Shown: in pieces, positions 47,262 through 54,976 of the stretch | Layout of the letters: each line of letters begins with the position of its first letter | How positions within the stretch are numbered: position 1 is the first letter of the stretch | Assembly: GCF_019049245.1 (NCBI RefSeq) | Contig: NZ_JAGMUK010000028.1 | Coordinates: 124,001-188,000, forward strand | Source of the DNA: Streptomyces sp. AC555_RSS877 | GTDB taxonomy: Bacteria; Actinomycetota; Actinomycetes; Streptomycetales; Streptomycetaceae | Direction: 5' to 3' | Length of the DNA: 64,000 nt | The notes under the pieces: model-generated | What the model was told of the DNA's origin: nothing | The model's input: only the letters and a program-made list of their open reading frames with translations | Database searches by the model: none | Position numbers and translations under genes: made by a program

Positions 47262-48222
47262 GCTCTACGACGACTTCCTGGGCGGCGGCCGTCGTGTCGG
47301 CCGTCAGCCGGGCGTCCACCGGCACGTTCCGCTTCACCAGTGCCAGCGCGACCGGCCCCAGCTCGTGGTGGCGCACGGACGTCGTGATGAAGCCGATCTT
47401 GCGGCCGTCGGGGCCCTCGTCCGCGAGGCGGATGTCCGTGCCGGCGACCGGGAGGTGGACCTCGCTGCCGTCGAGGTGGAGGAAGACGAGCCTCCTCGGC
47501 GGCTTCCCGAGGTTCTGCACCCGGGCCACGGTCTCCTGACCGCGGTAGCAGCCCTTCTGGAGGTGGACCGCGGTGCCGATCCAGCCCAGCTCGTGCGGGA
47601 TGGTGCGGTGGTCGGTCTCGAAGCCGAGGCGGGGGCGGTGCTGCTCGACGCGCAGCGCCTCGTACGCCAGGATCCCGGCCGCGGGGCCGGTCTTCTCGGC
47701 GTACGACTCCAGGTCCTCGCGCGGCAGGAACAGATCACGGCCGTACGCCGTCTCGCGGACCACGACGCCCTCGGGCACCTCGGCGATGGAACCGGCCGGC
47801 AGGTGGACGACCGCGAAGTCGGCCGTGCGGTCGGCGACCTCGACCCGGTTGAAGAACTTCATCGACTCCAGGTAGGCGACCAGCGCGTCCTGGGTGCCGG
47901 GCTCGACGTGCGCCCAGACCGTCACGCCGTCGTCCACCAGGTACAGGGCGTGCTCGATGTGGCCGTGCGCGGACAGGATCAGCGCCTCGGTGGCCTGCCC
48001 CGTGGGCAGGTCGCTGACGTGCTGGGTGAGCAGCAGGTGCAGCCAGCTCAGCCGGTCCTCACCGGTGACGGTGACGATCCCGCGATGCGAGAGATCGACG
48101 AATCCGGTGCCGCCGGCGAGGGCGCGCTGTTCGCGGAACAGGTCGCCGTAGTGGGCGGCGACGCCTTCGTCCACACCCTCGGCGGGGACGGCGCCGGACA
48201 GGGACAGCAGGGGGCTCTTCAT
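47257..48222 (-). CDS. ygfZ: YgfZ/GcvT-family folate-binding protein
   Basis: A 321-residue tetrahydrofolate-dependent protein related to GcvT that helps maintain some Fe-S enzymes. The diagnostic KGCYRGQETVARV motif is at about 229-241. GFVDLSHRGIVTVTGEDRLSWLH is the typical N-terminal region. The TAG stop at 47257 falls in the end of the fold-back element; ATG 48222 is the normal start. The Nur gene lies 9 bp upstream on the same strand, so the two could be cotranscribed. Confidence 0.93.
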   Translation of the reverse strand: MKSPLLSLSGAVPAEGVDEGVAAHYGDLFREQRALAGGTGFVDLSHRGIVTVTGEDRLSWLHLLLTQHVSDLPTGQATEALILSAHGHIEHALYLVDDGVTVWAHVEPGTQDALVAYLESMKFFNRVEVADRTADFAVVHLPAGSIAEVPEGVVVRETAYGRDLFLPREDLESYAEKTGPAAGILAYEALRVEQHRPRLGFETDHRTIPHELGWIGTAVHLQKGCYRGQETVARVQNLGKPPRRLVFLHLDGSEVHLPVAGTDIRLADEGPDGRKIGFITTSVRHHELGPVALALVKRNVPVDARLTADTTAAAQEVVVEP

Positions 48223-48231
48223 ACGACCAGC

Positions 48232-48693
48232 CTACGACTCGGTAGTTGAACCCTTGAGCGCGGAACTCTGGTCGGCCCTGCGGGAACAGTCCTTGCACCG
48301 GCCGAAGATCGCGAAGTGCTTCATGTCGGTCTCGAAGCCGAACTCCTCGCGGAGCTTGGCGGTGAACTCGGCCGCCACCGAGATGTCGGCCTCGATGACG
48401 TTCGTGCAGTCGCGGCAGACCAGGTGGATGTGGTGGTGCCGGTCCGCGAGGTGGTACGTCGGCGCACCGTGCCCCAGGTGGGCGTGGCTGACCAGCCCGA
48501 GCTCCTCCAGGAGCTCCAGCGTCCGGTACACGGTCGAGATGTTGACCCCCGACGCGGTCTTCCTCACCTCGATGAGGATGTCGTCGGGGGTCGCGTGTTC
48601 CAGCGTGTCCACGGCTTCGAGCACGAGTTGCCGCTGCGGCGTCAGCCGGTAGCCGCGCTGCCTGAGGTCGCTCTTCCAGTCGGTGCTCACCAC
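48232..48693 (-). CDS. nur: Nur, nickel-responsive Fur-family repressor
   Basis: A 153-residue Fur-family repressor matching S. coelicolor Nur, which controls nickel uptake and the Fe/Ni superoxide dismutase switch. The HTH includes ISTVYRTLELLEELGLV. Using the GTG at 48693, the ligands keep the published numbering: His70, His72 and His126 (Ni site), and His33, His86, His88 and His90 (M site). The C-terminal tail is slightly longer than in S. coelicolor. A ribosome site is weak. Together with the SCO4226-like gene, it points to nickel handling. Confidence 0.93.
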   Translation of the reverse strand: MVSTDWKSDLRQRGYRLTPQRQLVLEAVDTLEHATPDDILIEVRKTASGVNISTVYRTLELLEELGLVSHAHLGHGAPTYHLADRHHHIHLVCRDCTNVIEADISVAAEFTAKLREEFGFETDMKHFAIFGRCKDCSRRADQSSALKGSTTES

Positions 48694-48709
48694 ACCAGAG
48701 AGTCTAGGT

Positions 48710-49285
48710 CTACTTGAAGAACGCGATGCCGTCGTCCGGCATGTCGTCGGGAAGGGCCTTGGCCCAGCGCTCGACGTCCTCCGGGGTGACGACCTTCTTC
48801 AGGTGGGCCGACATGTAGGGGCGCAGCTCGACCTCGGGGGTCTGCTTCTCGCCGACCCACATGAGGTCGCTGTTGACGTAGCCGTACAGCCGCTTGCCGC
48901 CGGTGTAGGGGCCGGAGGCTGCCGTACGGGCCACGGCGTCCGTGACCAGGTCGATCTGCGGCTTCTTGGCGGCCAGATCGCCGTACCAGACCTCGACGAC
49001 ACCGTCGTCGCGGACCATGGTGACCTCGACCTTGCGGTCGGCGTCGATCCGCCAGAAGCCGGACTCGGACTCCAGCGGCCTGACCTTGTTGCCGTCGTTG
49101 TCGAGCACCCAGGTGTGGGAGTGGTACTCCAGGAAGTCCCGACCGTCGTGCGTGAAGGTGACCTCCTGTCCGAAGTTGCACTTCTCGGAGCCGGGGAAGT
49201 CGTGCACGCCCGCGCCCGCCCAGTTTCCGAGCAGGAAGACGAGGGGGACCAGGTCCTTGTGGAGGTCGGACGGGATCTCGATCAT
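48710..49285 (-). CDS. Nitrobindin/THAP4-like heme-binding beta-barrel (FABP family)
   Basis: A 191-residue protein of the DUF1794/nitrobindin type. The GxWxGxG motif occurs at Gly20-Gly26 (GNWAGAG), with RPYMSAHLKKV near the C-terminus; His161 is the likely heme ligand. Such proteins bind ferric heme and may bind NO or isomerise peroxynitrite. ATG 49285 lies 23 bp downstream of a 33-aa membrane-protein gene, probably in one transcript. Confidence 0.88.
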   Translation of the reverse strand: MIEIPSDLHKDLVPLVFLLGNWAGAGVHDFPGSEKCNFGQEVTFTHDGRDFLEYHSHTWVLDNDGNKVRPLESESGFWRIDADRKVEVTMVRDDGVVEVWYGDLAAKKPQIDLVTDAVARTAASGPYTGGKRLYGYVNSDLMWVGEKQTPEVELRPYMSAHLKKVVTPEDVERWAKALPDDMPDDGIAFFK

Positions 49286-49308
49286 GAGCAGCAGTTCCTA
49301 GACGTGGG

Positions 49309-49410
49309 TCAGCGCTGGCCCTGGTACAGCTTCTTCACCGTCAGTCCGGCGAAGGCGAGCACGCCGACGCAGACCAGGACCAGCAGGGCTTCGAAGAAAA
49401 CCTCAAGCAC
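49309..49410 (-). CDS. 33-aa single-helix membrane protein upstream of the nitrobindin-like gene
   Basis: A tiny ORF with GTG at 49410 preceded by GAGGAGCACTCC. It has an acidic start (MLEVFFEAL), a single membrane helix (LLVLVCVGVLAFAGLTV) and a basic tail (KKLYQGQR). This topology and the strong ribosome site support a real peptide. It lies 23 bp before the nitrobindin-like gene. It may anchor or assist that protein, but no function is known. Confidence 0.7.
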   Translation of the reverse strand: MLEVFFEALLVLVCVGVLAFAGLTVKKLYQGQR

Positions 49411-49432
49411 GGAGTGCTCCTCGGACGATCGT

Positions 49433-49465
49433 GGATGGCAGTACACAGTGGGATGGCAGTACACA
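49433..49465. repeat. 15-nt direct repeat GGATGGCAGTACACA
   Basis: Copies at 49433-49447 and 49451-49465, 18 nt apart start to start, upstream of the 33-aa gene on its strand. Possible promoter element. Confidence 0.65.
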
Positions 49466-49501
49466 AAAGCCGGGCCCCAGCTTACGCGGCCGGGGCCCGG
49501 C
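49466..49501 (-). terminator. Intrinsic terminator of the three-gene operon
   Basis: GCCGGGCCCC (49469-49478) pairs with GGGGCCCGGC (49492-49501). On the minus strand the stem is followed by TTTT. It lies 30 bp past the last stop. Confidence 0.85.
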
Positions 49502-49530
49502 CCTCTCCGTGAGGTGTGCCCTCACCGAGG

Positions 49531-50532
49531 TCACCCGAGAAGCTGGCTCTGCAGGGTCACCGTCTGCTGGAACGGAACGGCCTTCGCCGTGCCCTTCCGG
49601 GACTGGATGATCACGGCGAGGACGTCACCGGCGGCCAGGTACGCCTGCCGGACCTGCTCGGCGCCGTACGGCTTCGTCTCCGTGTACACGGAGCGCTGGA
49701 CGTCGTCGACGCGGGCCTGCTCCGGGAAGTCCTCGTCGGCGACGGAGTCCTCGGCGCCGCGCACCATGCGGCCGGGTCCGCTGTACGGGCCGATGTCGCC
49801 GGAGAACACCTCGTCGACGACGGCCGCGGTGTCGAAGTGCAGGAGGTAGATCCGCGTGTGCGTGCCGTCCTCGGTGGTCCAGCCGCGGGCCGCGATGTGC
49901 CGCAGGCCGTCGTCGACGAGCTCCTGCCGGAACTCCCCGTGCTCCTGCGGCTCGTACTCCGCCAGGAAGTCCTTCGTCGCCAGCCAGCCGTCCGAGCCGC
50001 GCAGCGCCTTGTCCTGTGTGGCCCCCGCGGGGGCCGGCAGCAGCAGGGCACGCAGGTCGGCGTAGTGCGCGCCGGCCTTGTTCGCCTCGGCGAAGGGCTC
50101 CGGGCTGCCCGACGGCAGCGGCGGCTTCTTCAGCTCCGGGTAGTCCCACCGCCCGTCCGACTCCGTCGCCAGGCCGGGTACGTCCGTCCGCTCCATCCGC
50201 GTGATGCCGTACGCGGCCGAAGCCCCGACCGCCGCGAAGACCACGACGGCCGCGGTCCAGCGCAGGGCGGCGCGCAGGACTCGGCGGTCCCTGGGGGCGG
50301 GGGATGTGGGGGACACGAGGGGTGCGTGGAGCGGCGGGGGCGGGAGCGGAGGTGAAGGTGCGGGCGGAGTCAGGACTGCCTGCGGTTCCGTTGTCACCGG
50401 CTCCGTGATCTCCGGCTCCGTGATCTCCGGCTCCGTGATCTCCGTCTCAGCGGCCGTCGGCTCCGTGGCCGACTGCTCCGTGGCCGACTGCTCCGTGGCC
50501 GTCTGCTCCGTGGTCTGCGTCTGCTCGGTCAT
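49531..50532 (-). CDS. Anchored extracytoplasmic protein 3 of a paralogous operon
   Basis: A 333-residue protein of unknown function, third in an overlapping trio. Its cytoplasmic N-terminus has a TEQ/TEP repeat (about 1-55), then Pro-rich sequence and one membrane helix (about 92-112). The outer domain contains GSDGWLATKDFLAEYEPQEH and GWTTEDGTHTRIYLL, like its sisters' GADGWMDLAAYADLY and GTDGW. ATG 50532 overlaps the preceding stop by 4 nt. It ends in a strong terminator. A role as a sensor or surface protein is plausible. Confidence 0.8.
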   Translation of the reverse strand: MTEQTQTTEQTATEQSATEQSATEPTAAETEITEPEITEPEITEPVTTEPQAVLTPPAPSPPLPPPPLHAPLVSPTSPAPRDRRVLRAALRWTAAVVVFAAVGASAAYGITRMERTDVPGLATESDGRWDYPELKKPPLPSGSPEPFAEANKAGAHYADLRALLLPAPAGATQDKALRGSDGWLATKDFLAEYEPQEHGEFRQELVDDGLRHIAARGWTTEDGTHTRIYLLHFDTAAVVDEVFSGDIGPYSGPGRMVRGAEDSVADEDFPEQARVDDVQRSVYTETKPYGAEQVRQAYLAAGDVLAVIIQSRKGTAKAVPFQQTVTLQSQLLG

Positions 50533-51419
50533 ACCGCCTCCCCCGGCTCGGCTATGCGGTCGAGCTGCTCGCTCAGCAGCATCGCGACCCCCTTGGTGTC
50601 GAGTGGCTTGACGCCGTCCGCGGTGGCGGTGACCAGGACGTCGCCCTGGTAGGCGGAGCAGTACATGGTGTCGAGGTCCGTGTCGTCGTCCTCGGGCGGC
50701 AGGAAGCACTCGGCGTTCTTGTGGCCCTTGACCTCGGGGCCCTTGCGGAAGACGTCCAGGGCGTCGAGGAACCGGTTCTGGAACGTGGCCATGTCCCGGA
50801 CGGCCGCCCGGCTCTCCATCTGCGCCAGCACGATGCTCACCGCGAAGGTGCCCTCGTTCTCGCTGAGGGCACTGGCGTCCGAGCTGAGGTAGCTGCGCAT
50901 CGCCATGCCCTTGACGCGCTGCCGGTCGATCTCCTTCTCCAGCTTCCTGCGCTGGCTGCGGGGCAGGTCGCTCAGCGACTCCTTGCGCAGGGCGGTCGCC
51001 TGGGCACCGCTGAGCTCCGCGTCGGAGCCGAACTCGCCGAGGTCGGGGCCGCGGCTCCAGCCGTCGGTGCCGTACGGCACGAGGACGCCGGCGAGGCCCT
51101 TGGCGGTGGCCGCCTTCTCGTCCTCGGCCGTGGTCTTCGGGAACGTCCAGACCGGGGCACCGGCGTCGCGGTCCGCGTCGTTCACGGTCACGACGGTCTG
51201 GCCGACACCGGCGACGACGGCACCGACGAGCACCAGGGATCCGGCCACGGCGGCGATACGGCCACGCGGGAACGGCTTTTTGCCGGGCGGCGGCGGGACG
51301 GGAACGCCGTAGGCGTCGAACGCGGCGGGCGCCGGGGGCTCGACGAACTCGACCGGCCCCACCTGACCGACGTCACCGTCTGGCGTGCTCGGGACCGGCT
51401 CGTTCTCGTTCTCGGTCAC
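50529..51419 (-). CDS. Anchored extracytoplasmic protein 2 of a paralogous operon
   Basis: A 296-residue protein with the same plan: acidic, Pro-rich cytoplasmic N-terminus (about 1-50), one helix (about 53-75) and an outer domain (GTDGWSRGPDLGEFGSDAEL, then helical RRKLEKEIDRQRVKGMAMRS). A Cys pair is in NAECFLPPEDDDTDLDTMYC. GTG 51419 overlaps the upstream stop by 4 nt, and its own stop overlaps the next ATG by 4 nt, so translation is coupled along the trio. Unknown function. Confidence 0.8.
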   Translation of the reverse strand: MTENENEPVPSTPDGDVGQVGPVEFVEPPAPAAFDAYGVPVPPPPGKKPFPRGRIAAVAGSLVLVGAVVAGVGQTVVTVNDADRDAGAPVWTFPKTTAEDEKAATAKGLAGVLVPYGTDGWSRGPDLGEFGSDAELSGAQATALRKESLSDLPRSQRRKLEKEIDRQRVKGMAMRSYLSSDASALSENEGTFAVSIVLAQMESRAAVRDMATFQNRFLDALDVFRKGPEVKGHKNAECFLPPEDDDTDLDTMYCSAYQGDVLVTATADGVKPLDTKGVAMLLSEQLDRIAEPGEAV

Positions 51420-52195
51420 AGCCGCTCCATCTGCCGCTCGGCCAGGCCCATGATCTTCTTCTTGGAGATCGGCTTGGTGTCGTACATCCAGATCTCCATG
51501 ACGATGTCGCCGCGCCAGGCGTGGGCCTCGGCGCTGTAGAGCGGCAGGTACCCGGCCTCCCGCTCGGGCTCCGTGTGGACGTACGCCATGCCGTTGCCGG
51601 TGCCGGGGACGGTCCAGCTCTCGGTGGCGTCCTCGGCGTCCGCCCAGTACTGGCTGTCGTCCACCGTGTCGGCGGCCGCGGGGGCCTCCTCCTGGCGGAA
51701 CTGGATCAGCCGGATCTCCAGCGTGGACGTGCCGGACTCCCAGCCGGTGACGGCCGCGCGGCGGAACTCGTCGCCGACGAGGTCGCCGAAGATGTCGTCC
51801 GGCGAGTTGTACAGGTCGGCGTAGGCGGCCAGGTCCATCCAGCCGTCGGCGCCGGACAGCCAGTCGGCGTCCTTCGCACCGCCCGGCTTCTTCAGCAGGA
51901 GCTTGCGCAGGTCGCCGTCGGTCCTCACCCGGCGGTCCCGGGCGGCGGACAGCGGCTCGGGGTCCTTGCCCTTCGCCTGCGGCAGCGTGGGCTGGGAGAG
52001 CGAGGGCAGTTTCGTCGGCTCGCGGTCGGCCTGCACGAGGTAGCCGGCGCAGGTGCCGGCGACCAGGCCGAGGACGGCGGCGCCGGCGATCAGCAGCGCG
52101 GTACGCCCGCGCCGGCGGGGCCGGGGCGCGACCGTCGGGTTTACCGGAGTAACCGGGGCGACTGGGGCGTCGGCTACTTCTTCGGGTACTTCCAA
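51416..52195 (-). CDS. Anchored extracytoplasmic protein 1 of a paralogous operon
   Basis: A 259-residue protein, first of the trio. The start is TTG 52195, preceded by GGGGGGA at good spacing; upstream codons are out of register with any ribosome site. It has a short acidic N-terminus, an RPRRRGR basic segment, a helix (about 33-52) and an outer domain with GADGWMDLAAYADLYNSPDD and EIRLIQFRQEEA. The three outer domains look like duplicated versions of one fold. Unknown function. Confidence 0.78.
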   Translation of the reverse strand: MEVPEEVADAPVAPVTPVNPTVAPRPRRRGRTALLIAGAAVLGLVAGTCAGYLVQADREPTKLPSLSQPTLPQAKGKDPEPLSAARDRRVRTDGDLRKLLLKKPGGAKDADWLSGADGWMDLAAYADLYNSPDDIFGDLVGDEFRRAAVTGWESGTSTLEIRLIQFRQEEAPAAADTVDDSQYWADAEDATESWTVPGTGNGMAYVHTEPEREAGYLPLYSAEAHAWRGDIVMEIWMYDTKPISKKKIMGLAERQMERL

Positions 52196-52297
52196 GACGT
52201 CCCCCCACAGAACGTGAAGTGCGCATTCCGTATGCGCGCTCACAGGAGACTCGTGGTCAGAGCACCGAGTTGTAGCGGAGTTGATTACGATTCGGCC

Positions 52298-52660
52298 ATG
52301 GCAAAGAAGCTCGTGATCAAGGTGACGGCCGGGGCGGATGCCCCCGAGCGGTGCTCGCAGGCGTTCACGGTGGCGGCGGTGGCCGTGGCCAGCGGCGTCG
52401 ACGTCTCCCTGTGGCTGACCGGCGAGTCCGCGTGGTTCGCCCTCCCGGGCCGTGCCGCCGAGTTCGACCTCCCCCACGCGGCCCCCCTCCCCGACCTCCT
52501 CGACTCGATCCTCACCGCGGGCCGCATCACCCTGTGCACCCAGTGCGCGGCCCGCCGGGACATCACGGAGAACGACGTCATCAAGGGCGTCCGCATCGCG
52601 GGAGCCCAGGTGTTCGTCCAGGAGGCCCTGGCGGACGAGACGCAGGCGCTCGTCTACTGA
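52298..52660 (+). CDS. DsrE-like protein
   Basis: A 120-residue small protein of the DsrE/peroxiredoxin-like fold. KKLVIKVTAGADAPERCSQAF starts the first strand and helix; GVDVSLWLTGESAWFALPG follows; ITLCTQCAARRDITENDVI carries a CxxC that could bind metal or persulfide. ATG 52298 is the usual start. It is monocistronic. Its function (sulfur transfer or other) is unproven. It overlaps the convergent VOC gene by 7 nt. Confidence 0.85.
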   Translation: MAKKLVIKVTAGADAPERCSQAFTVAAVAVASGVDVSLWLTGESAWFALPGRAAEFDLPHAAPLPDLLDSILTAGRITLCTQCAARRDITENDVIKGVRIAGAQVFVQEALADETQALVY

Positions 52661-53043
52661 GACGCCTGCACCCACAGGCAGAAAGGGTGCCCCGACGGGT
52701 CGAACAGCACCCGTACGTCGTCCTGGGGCTGGTACTCCGCGAGCCGCGCCCCCTCGGCGACGGCCCGCGCGGTCTCGGCGTCCAGGTCGTCGACCTCGAT
52801 GTCCAGGTGCAGCATCATCTGCTGTTCGCCGGGCCTGCGGCGGGTGGGCCAGACGGGCGGGACGTAGTCGGGTTCGGCCTGGAAGGAGAGCGCTGTGCCC
52901 CCGGCGCCGGGCGGCGGGCCGATGAGGACCCAGTCCGGCTCCTCGGCACGGACCTCGTATCCGAGCAGGCGGAGGTAGAACCCGGCCAGCTCGTGCGCGT
53001 CCCGCGCGTCGAGCACCACGGTGGACAGCCTCACAGGCGACAT
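52654..53043 (-). CDS. VOC-family protein
   Basis: A 129-residue glyoxalase/dioxygenase-fold protein. The N-terminal VRLSTVVLDARDAHELAGFY and the second repeat MMLHLDIEVDDLDAETARAV are typical, ending DPSGHPFCLW. Its substrate is unknown. ATG 53043 is chosen; the longer frame enters the neighbouring DUF3099 gene. It lies 10 bp downstream of the DUF3099 gene. Confidence 0.88.
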   Translation of the reverse strand: MSPVRLSTVVLDARDAHELAGFYLRLLGYEVRAEEPDWVLIGPPPGAGGTALSFQAEPDYVPPVWPTRRRPGEQQMMLHLDIEVDDLDAETARAVAEGARLAEYQPQDDVRVLFDPSGHPFCLWVQASQ

Positions 53044-53053
53044 GCGCCTCTTC

Positions 53054-53314
53054 CTACTGGCGCCGCCACTTCCCGTCCAGCTCGTCCCACCAGTCGTCGG
53101 ACTTCGGGTCACCGGAGGGGTCGTCCCACCAGCGGTCGTCGGGGCCTCGGCGGTTGGCGATCATGGCGGCGACCGGGGGGATGACCATGGCCACCACGCA
53201 CATGCCCACCGCCACGGGGACCGACCAGAGGCGTACGACTCCCCAGGCCAGGACGAAGAGGCCGATGCAGGTCCCCATCATGGCGAAGTACGTGTGTCGC
53301 CGCCGTGCGTACAT
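53054..53314 (-). CDS. DUF3099 small membrane protein
   Basis: An 86-residue protein with two helices (about 9-28 MMGTCIGLFVLAWGVVRLW and 30-50 VPVAVGMCVVAMVIPPVAAMI), and the DUF3099 tail with RRGPDDRWWDDPSGDP. ATG 53314 begins MYARRRHTYF, which is typical. It precedes the VOC gene. Unknown function. Confidence 0.88.
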   Translation of the reverse strand: MYARRRHTYFAMMGTCIGLFVLAWGVVRLWSVPVAVGMCVVAMVIPPVAAMIANRRGPDDRWWDDPSGDPKSDDWWDELDGKWRRQ

Positions 53315-53347
53315 GGCTCCAGGGTAGGTCCGGGGCCCGCCCATGCC

Positions 53348-53392
53348 GAAGGGCCGCACCCCCGGTGTCCAACCCGTGGGGTGCGGCCCTTC
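53348..53392 (-). terminator. 15-bp hairpin after the sulfurtransferase operon
   Basis: GAAGGGCCGCACCCC (53348-53362) pairs perfectly with GGGGTGCGGCCCTTC (53378-53392). It lies between sseC and the DUF3099 gene. Confidence 0.85.
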
Positions 53393-53409
53393 AGCCGTCG
53401 GGTTCTGCC

Positions 53410-53697
53410 TCAGACCGCGATCGCGACCTCGGCGAGACCGCCCTGCTGCGCGACGACCGTGCGGTCGGCGGTGCCGCCGGGCACGAGGGCGCGAACGGTC
53501 CAGGTGCCCTCCGCCGCGTAGAAGCGGAACTGGCCCGTCGCGGACGTCGGGACCTCCGCGGTGAACTCACCGGTCGAGTCCAGCAGACGGACGTAACCGG
53601 TCACCGGCTCCCCGTCGCGGGTCACCTGACCCTGAATCGTGGTTTCACCGGGCTTGATCGTCGAGGCGTCCGGGCCGCCGGCCTTCGCTCCACACAT
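53410..53697 (-). CDS. sseC: SseC-like DUF1416 protein
   Basis: A 95-residue protein with a carboxypeptidase-regulatory-like beta-sandwich: MCGAKAGGPDASTIKPGE, VTRDGEPVTGYVRLLDSTGEF and EGTWTVRALVPGG. It matches the DUF1416/SseC family found next to thiosulfate sulfurtransferase in Actinobacteria, including M. tuberculosis cysA2-sseC2. The conserved MCGAK contains the sole Cys, possibly a sulfur carrier. It is 29 bp downstream of sseA and ends before a strong terminator. Confidence 0.92.
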   Translation of the reverse strand: MCGAKAGGPDASTIKPGETTIQGQVTRDGEPVTGYVRLLDSTGEFTAEVPTSATGQFRFYAAEGTWTVRALVPGGTADRTVVAQQGGLAEVAIAV

Positions 53698-53726
53698 GTC
53701 TGTCTCCAGAGGTCGTTCAGGTCGGA

Positions 53727-54566
53727 TTACTTGTTGGCGCCGAGCTCGATCGGCACGCCCACGAGGGAGCCGTACTCGGTCCAGGAGCCGTCGTAGTTCT
53801 TGACGTTCTCCACACCGAGCAGCTCGTGCAGGACGAACCAGGTCAGCGCGGAGCGCTCACCGATGCGGCAGTACGCGATGGTGTCCTTGGCGAGGTCGAC
53901 CTGCTCCTCGGCGTAGAGCTCCTTGAGCTCCTCGTCCGACTTGAAGGTGCCGTCGTCGTTGGCGTTCTTCGACCACGGGATGTTGCGGGCGGACGGGACG
54001 TGACCCGGGCGCTGCGACTGCTCCTGCGGCAGGTGGGCGGGGGCCAGCAGCTTGCCGGAGAACTCGTCGGGCGAACGGACGTCGACCAGGTTCTGCGAGC
54101 CGATCGCGGCGACGACGTCGTCGCGGAAGGCACGGATGGCCTTGTTCTGCGGCTTGGCCTTGTAGTCGGTCGTGGGACGCTCGGGCACGTCCTCGACCAG
54201 CTCGCGGGCGTCCAGCTCCCACTTCTTGCGGCCGCCGTCGAGAAGCTTGACGTTCTCGTGGCCGTACAGCTTGAAGTACCAGTAGGCGTACGACGCGAAC
54301 CAGTTGTTGTTGCCGCCGTAGAGGATCACCAGCGTGTCGTTGGCGATGCCCTTCGCGGAGAGGAGCTTCTCGAAGCCCTCCTGGTCGACGAAGTCACGGC
54401 GGACCGGGTCCTGGAGGTCGTCGGTCCAGTCGATCCGGATCGCGTTGCGAATGTGGTTCTTCTCGTAGGCGGACGTGTCCTCGTCCACCTCGACGATGGC
54501 GATGCTGGGGTTGTCGAGGTTGGCCTCGACCCAGTCGGCGTCGACCAGGACGTCGCTGCGGCTCAT
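53727..54566 (-). CDS. sseA: Thiosulfate sulfurtransferase (two-domain rhodanese)
   Basis: A 279-residue tandem rhodanese. The catalytic domain is the second, with AYCRIGERSAL; Cys233 is the persulfide-forming residue. The first domain is inactive (YGGNNNWFASYAYWYFKLYG replaces the loop). The LVDVRSPDEFSG strand is conserved. It transfers sulfur from thiosulfate or a similar donor. ATG 54566 follows a leader peptide ORF by 128 bp and precedes sseC, so the three likely form one cysteine-responsive transcript. Confidence 0.94.
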   Translation of the reverse strand: MSRSDVLVDADWVEANLDNPSIAIVEVDEDTSAYEKNHIRNAIRIDWTDDLQDPVRRDFVDQEGFEKLLSAKGIANDTLVILYGGNNNWFASYAYWYFKLYGHENVKLLDGGRKKWELDARELVEDVPERPTTDYKAKPQNKAIRAFRDDVVAAIGSQNLVDVRSPDEFSGKLLAPAHLPQEQSQRPGHVPSARNIPWSKNANDDGTFKSDEELKELYAEEQVDLAKDTIAYCRIGERSALTWFVLHELLGVENVKNYDGSWTEYGSLVGVPIELGANK

Positions 54567-54694
54567 GCTCTTTCTCCTCCGGGGCAGTTACGGCGGGGCG
54601 TGCAAGTGAGAGGCGTGCGCGTGCATGCCGTCGGACGGCGCGTGCGCACGGATGCCCTGGGCAGGGCGGGGGATGCGGAGGGCTGCGCCTCCGC

Positions 54695-54775
54695 TCAGAA
54701 AGTGCGACAGAGCATGGCGGAGACGCGGCACAGGTCCACTGCCCGCCGCTTCGTGAGATCCGCCTGTCGCTTCAT
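54695..54775 (-). CDS. 26-aa cysteine-containing leader peptide upstream of sseA
   Basis: The peptide begins MKRQADLTKRRAVDLCRVSA and ends MLCRTF. Cysteines at 16 and 23 each lie in an LCR motif, the pattern of actinobacterial sulfur-operon leader peptides that read cysteine supply and control the genes behind them. A -10 TACGAT lies only 7 nt before the ATG, so it is probably translated from a leaderless mRNA. It is 128 bp upstream of sseA. Confidence 0.8.
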   Translation of the reverse strand: MKRQADLTKRRAVDLCRVSAMLCRTF

Positions 54776-54782
54776 GGCCTCG

Positions 54783-54812
54783 ATCGTAGGGACGGACAGG
54801 CGCGCATGTCAC
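54783..54812 (-). promoter_or_regulatory. Promoter for the leaderless leader peptide
   Basis: On the minus strand GTGACA (-35, 54812-54807) and TACGAT (-10, 54788-54783) are 18 nt apart. The peptide ATG starts 7 nt after the -10. Confidence 0.75.
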
Positions 54813-54976
54813 CGGTGTGTCGTATTTTGAGACGCGATCGTCCGCGATGTGAGAACACAAGGCTGCCCGGGCCGTGGCTGCACGGTTCCCGGGCGGACGT
54901 ATCCGTCATCACATCTGCGGTACGGACGGCGGCGTCTCGCGAGTCGGACAGCCCCGTCCCATGAGCTCAGGACTGT

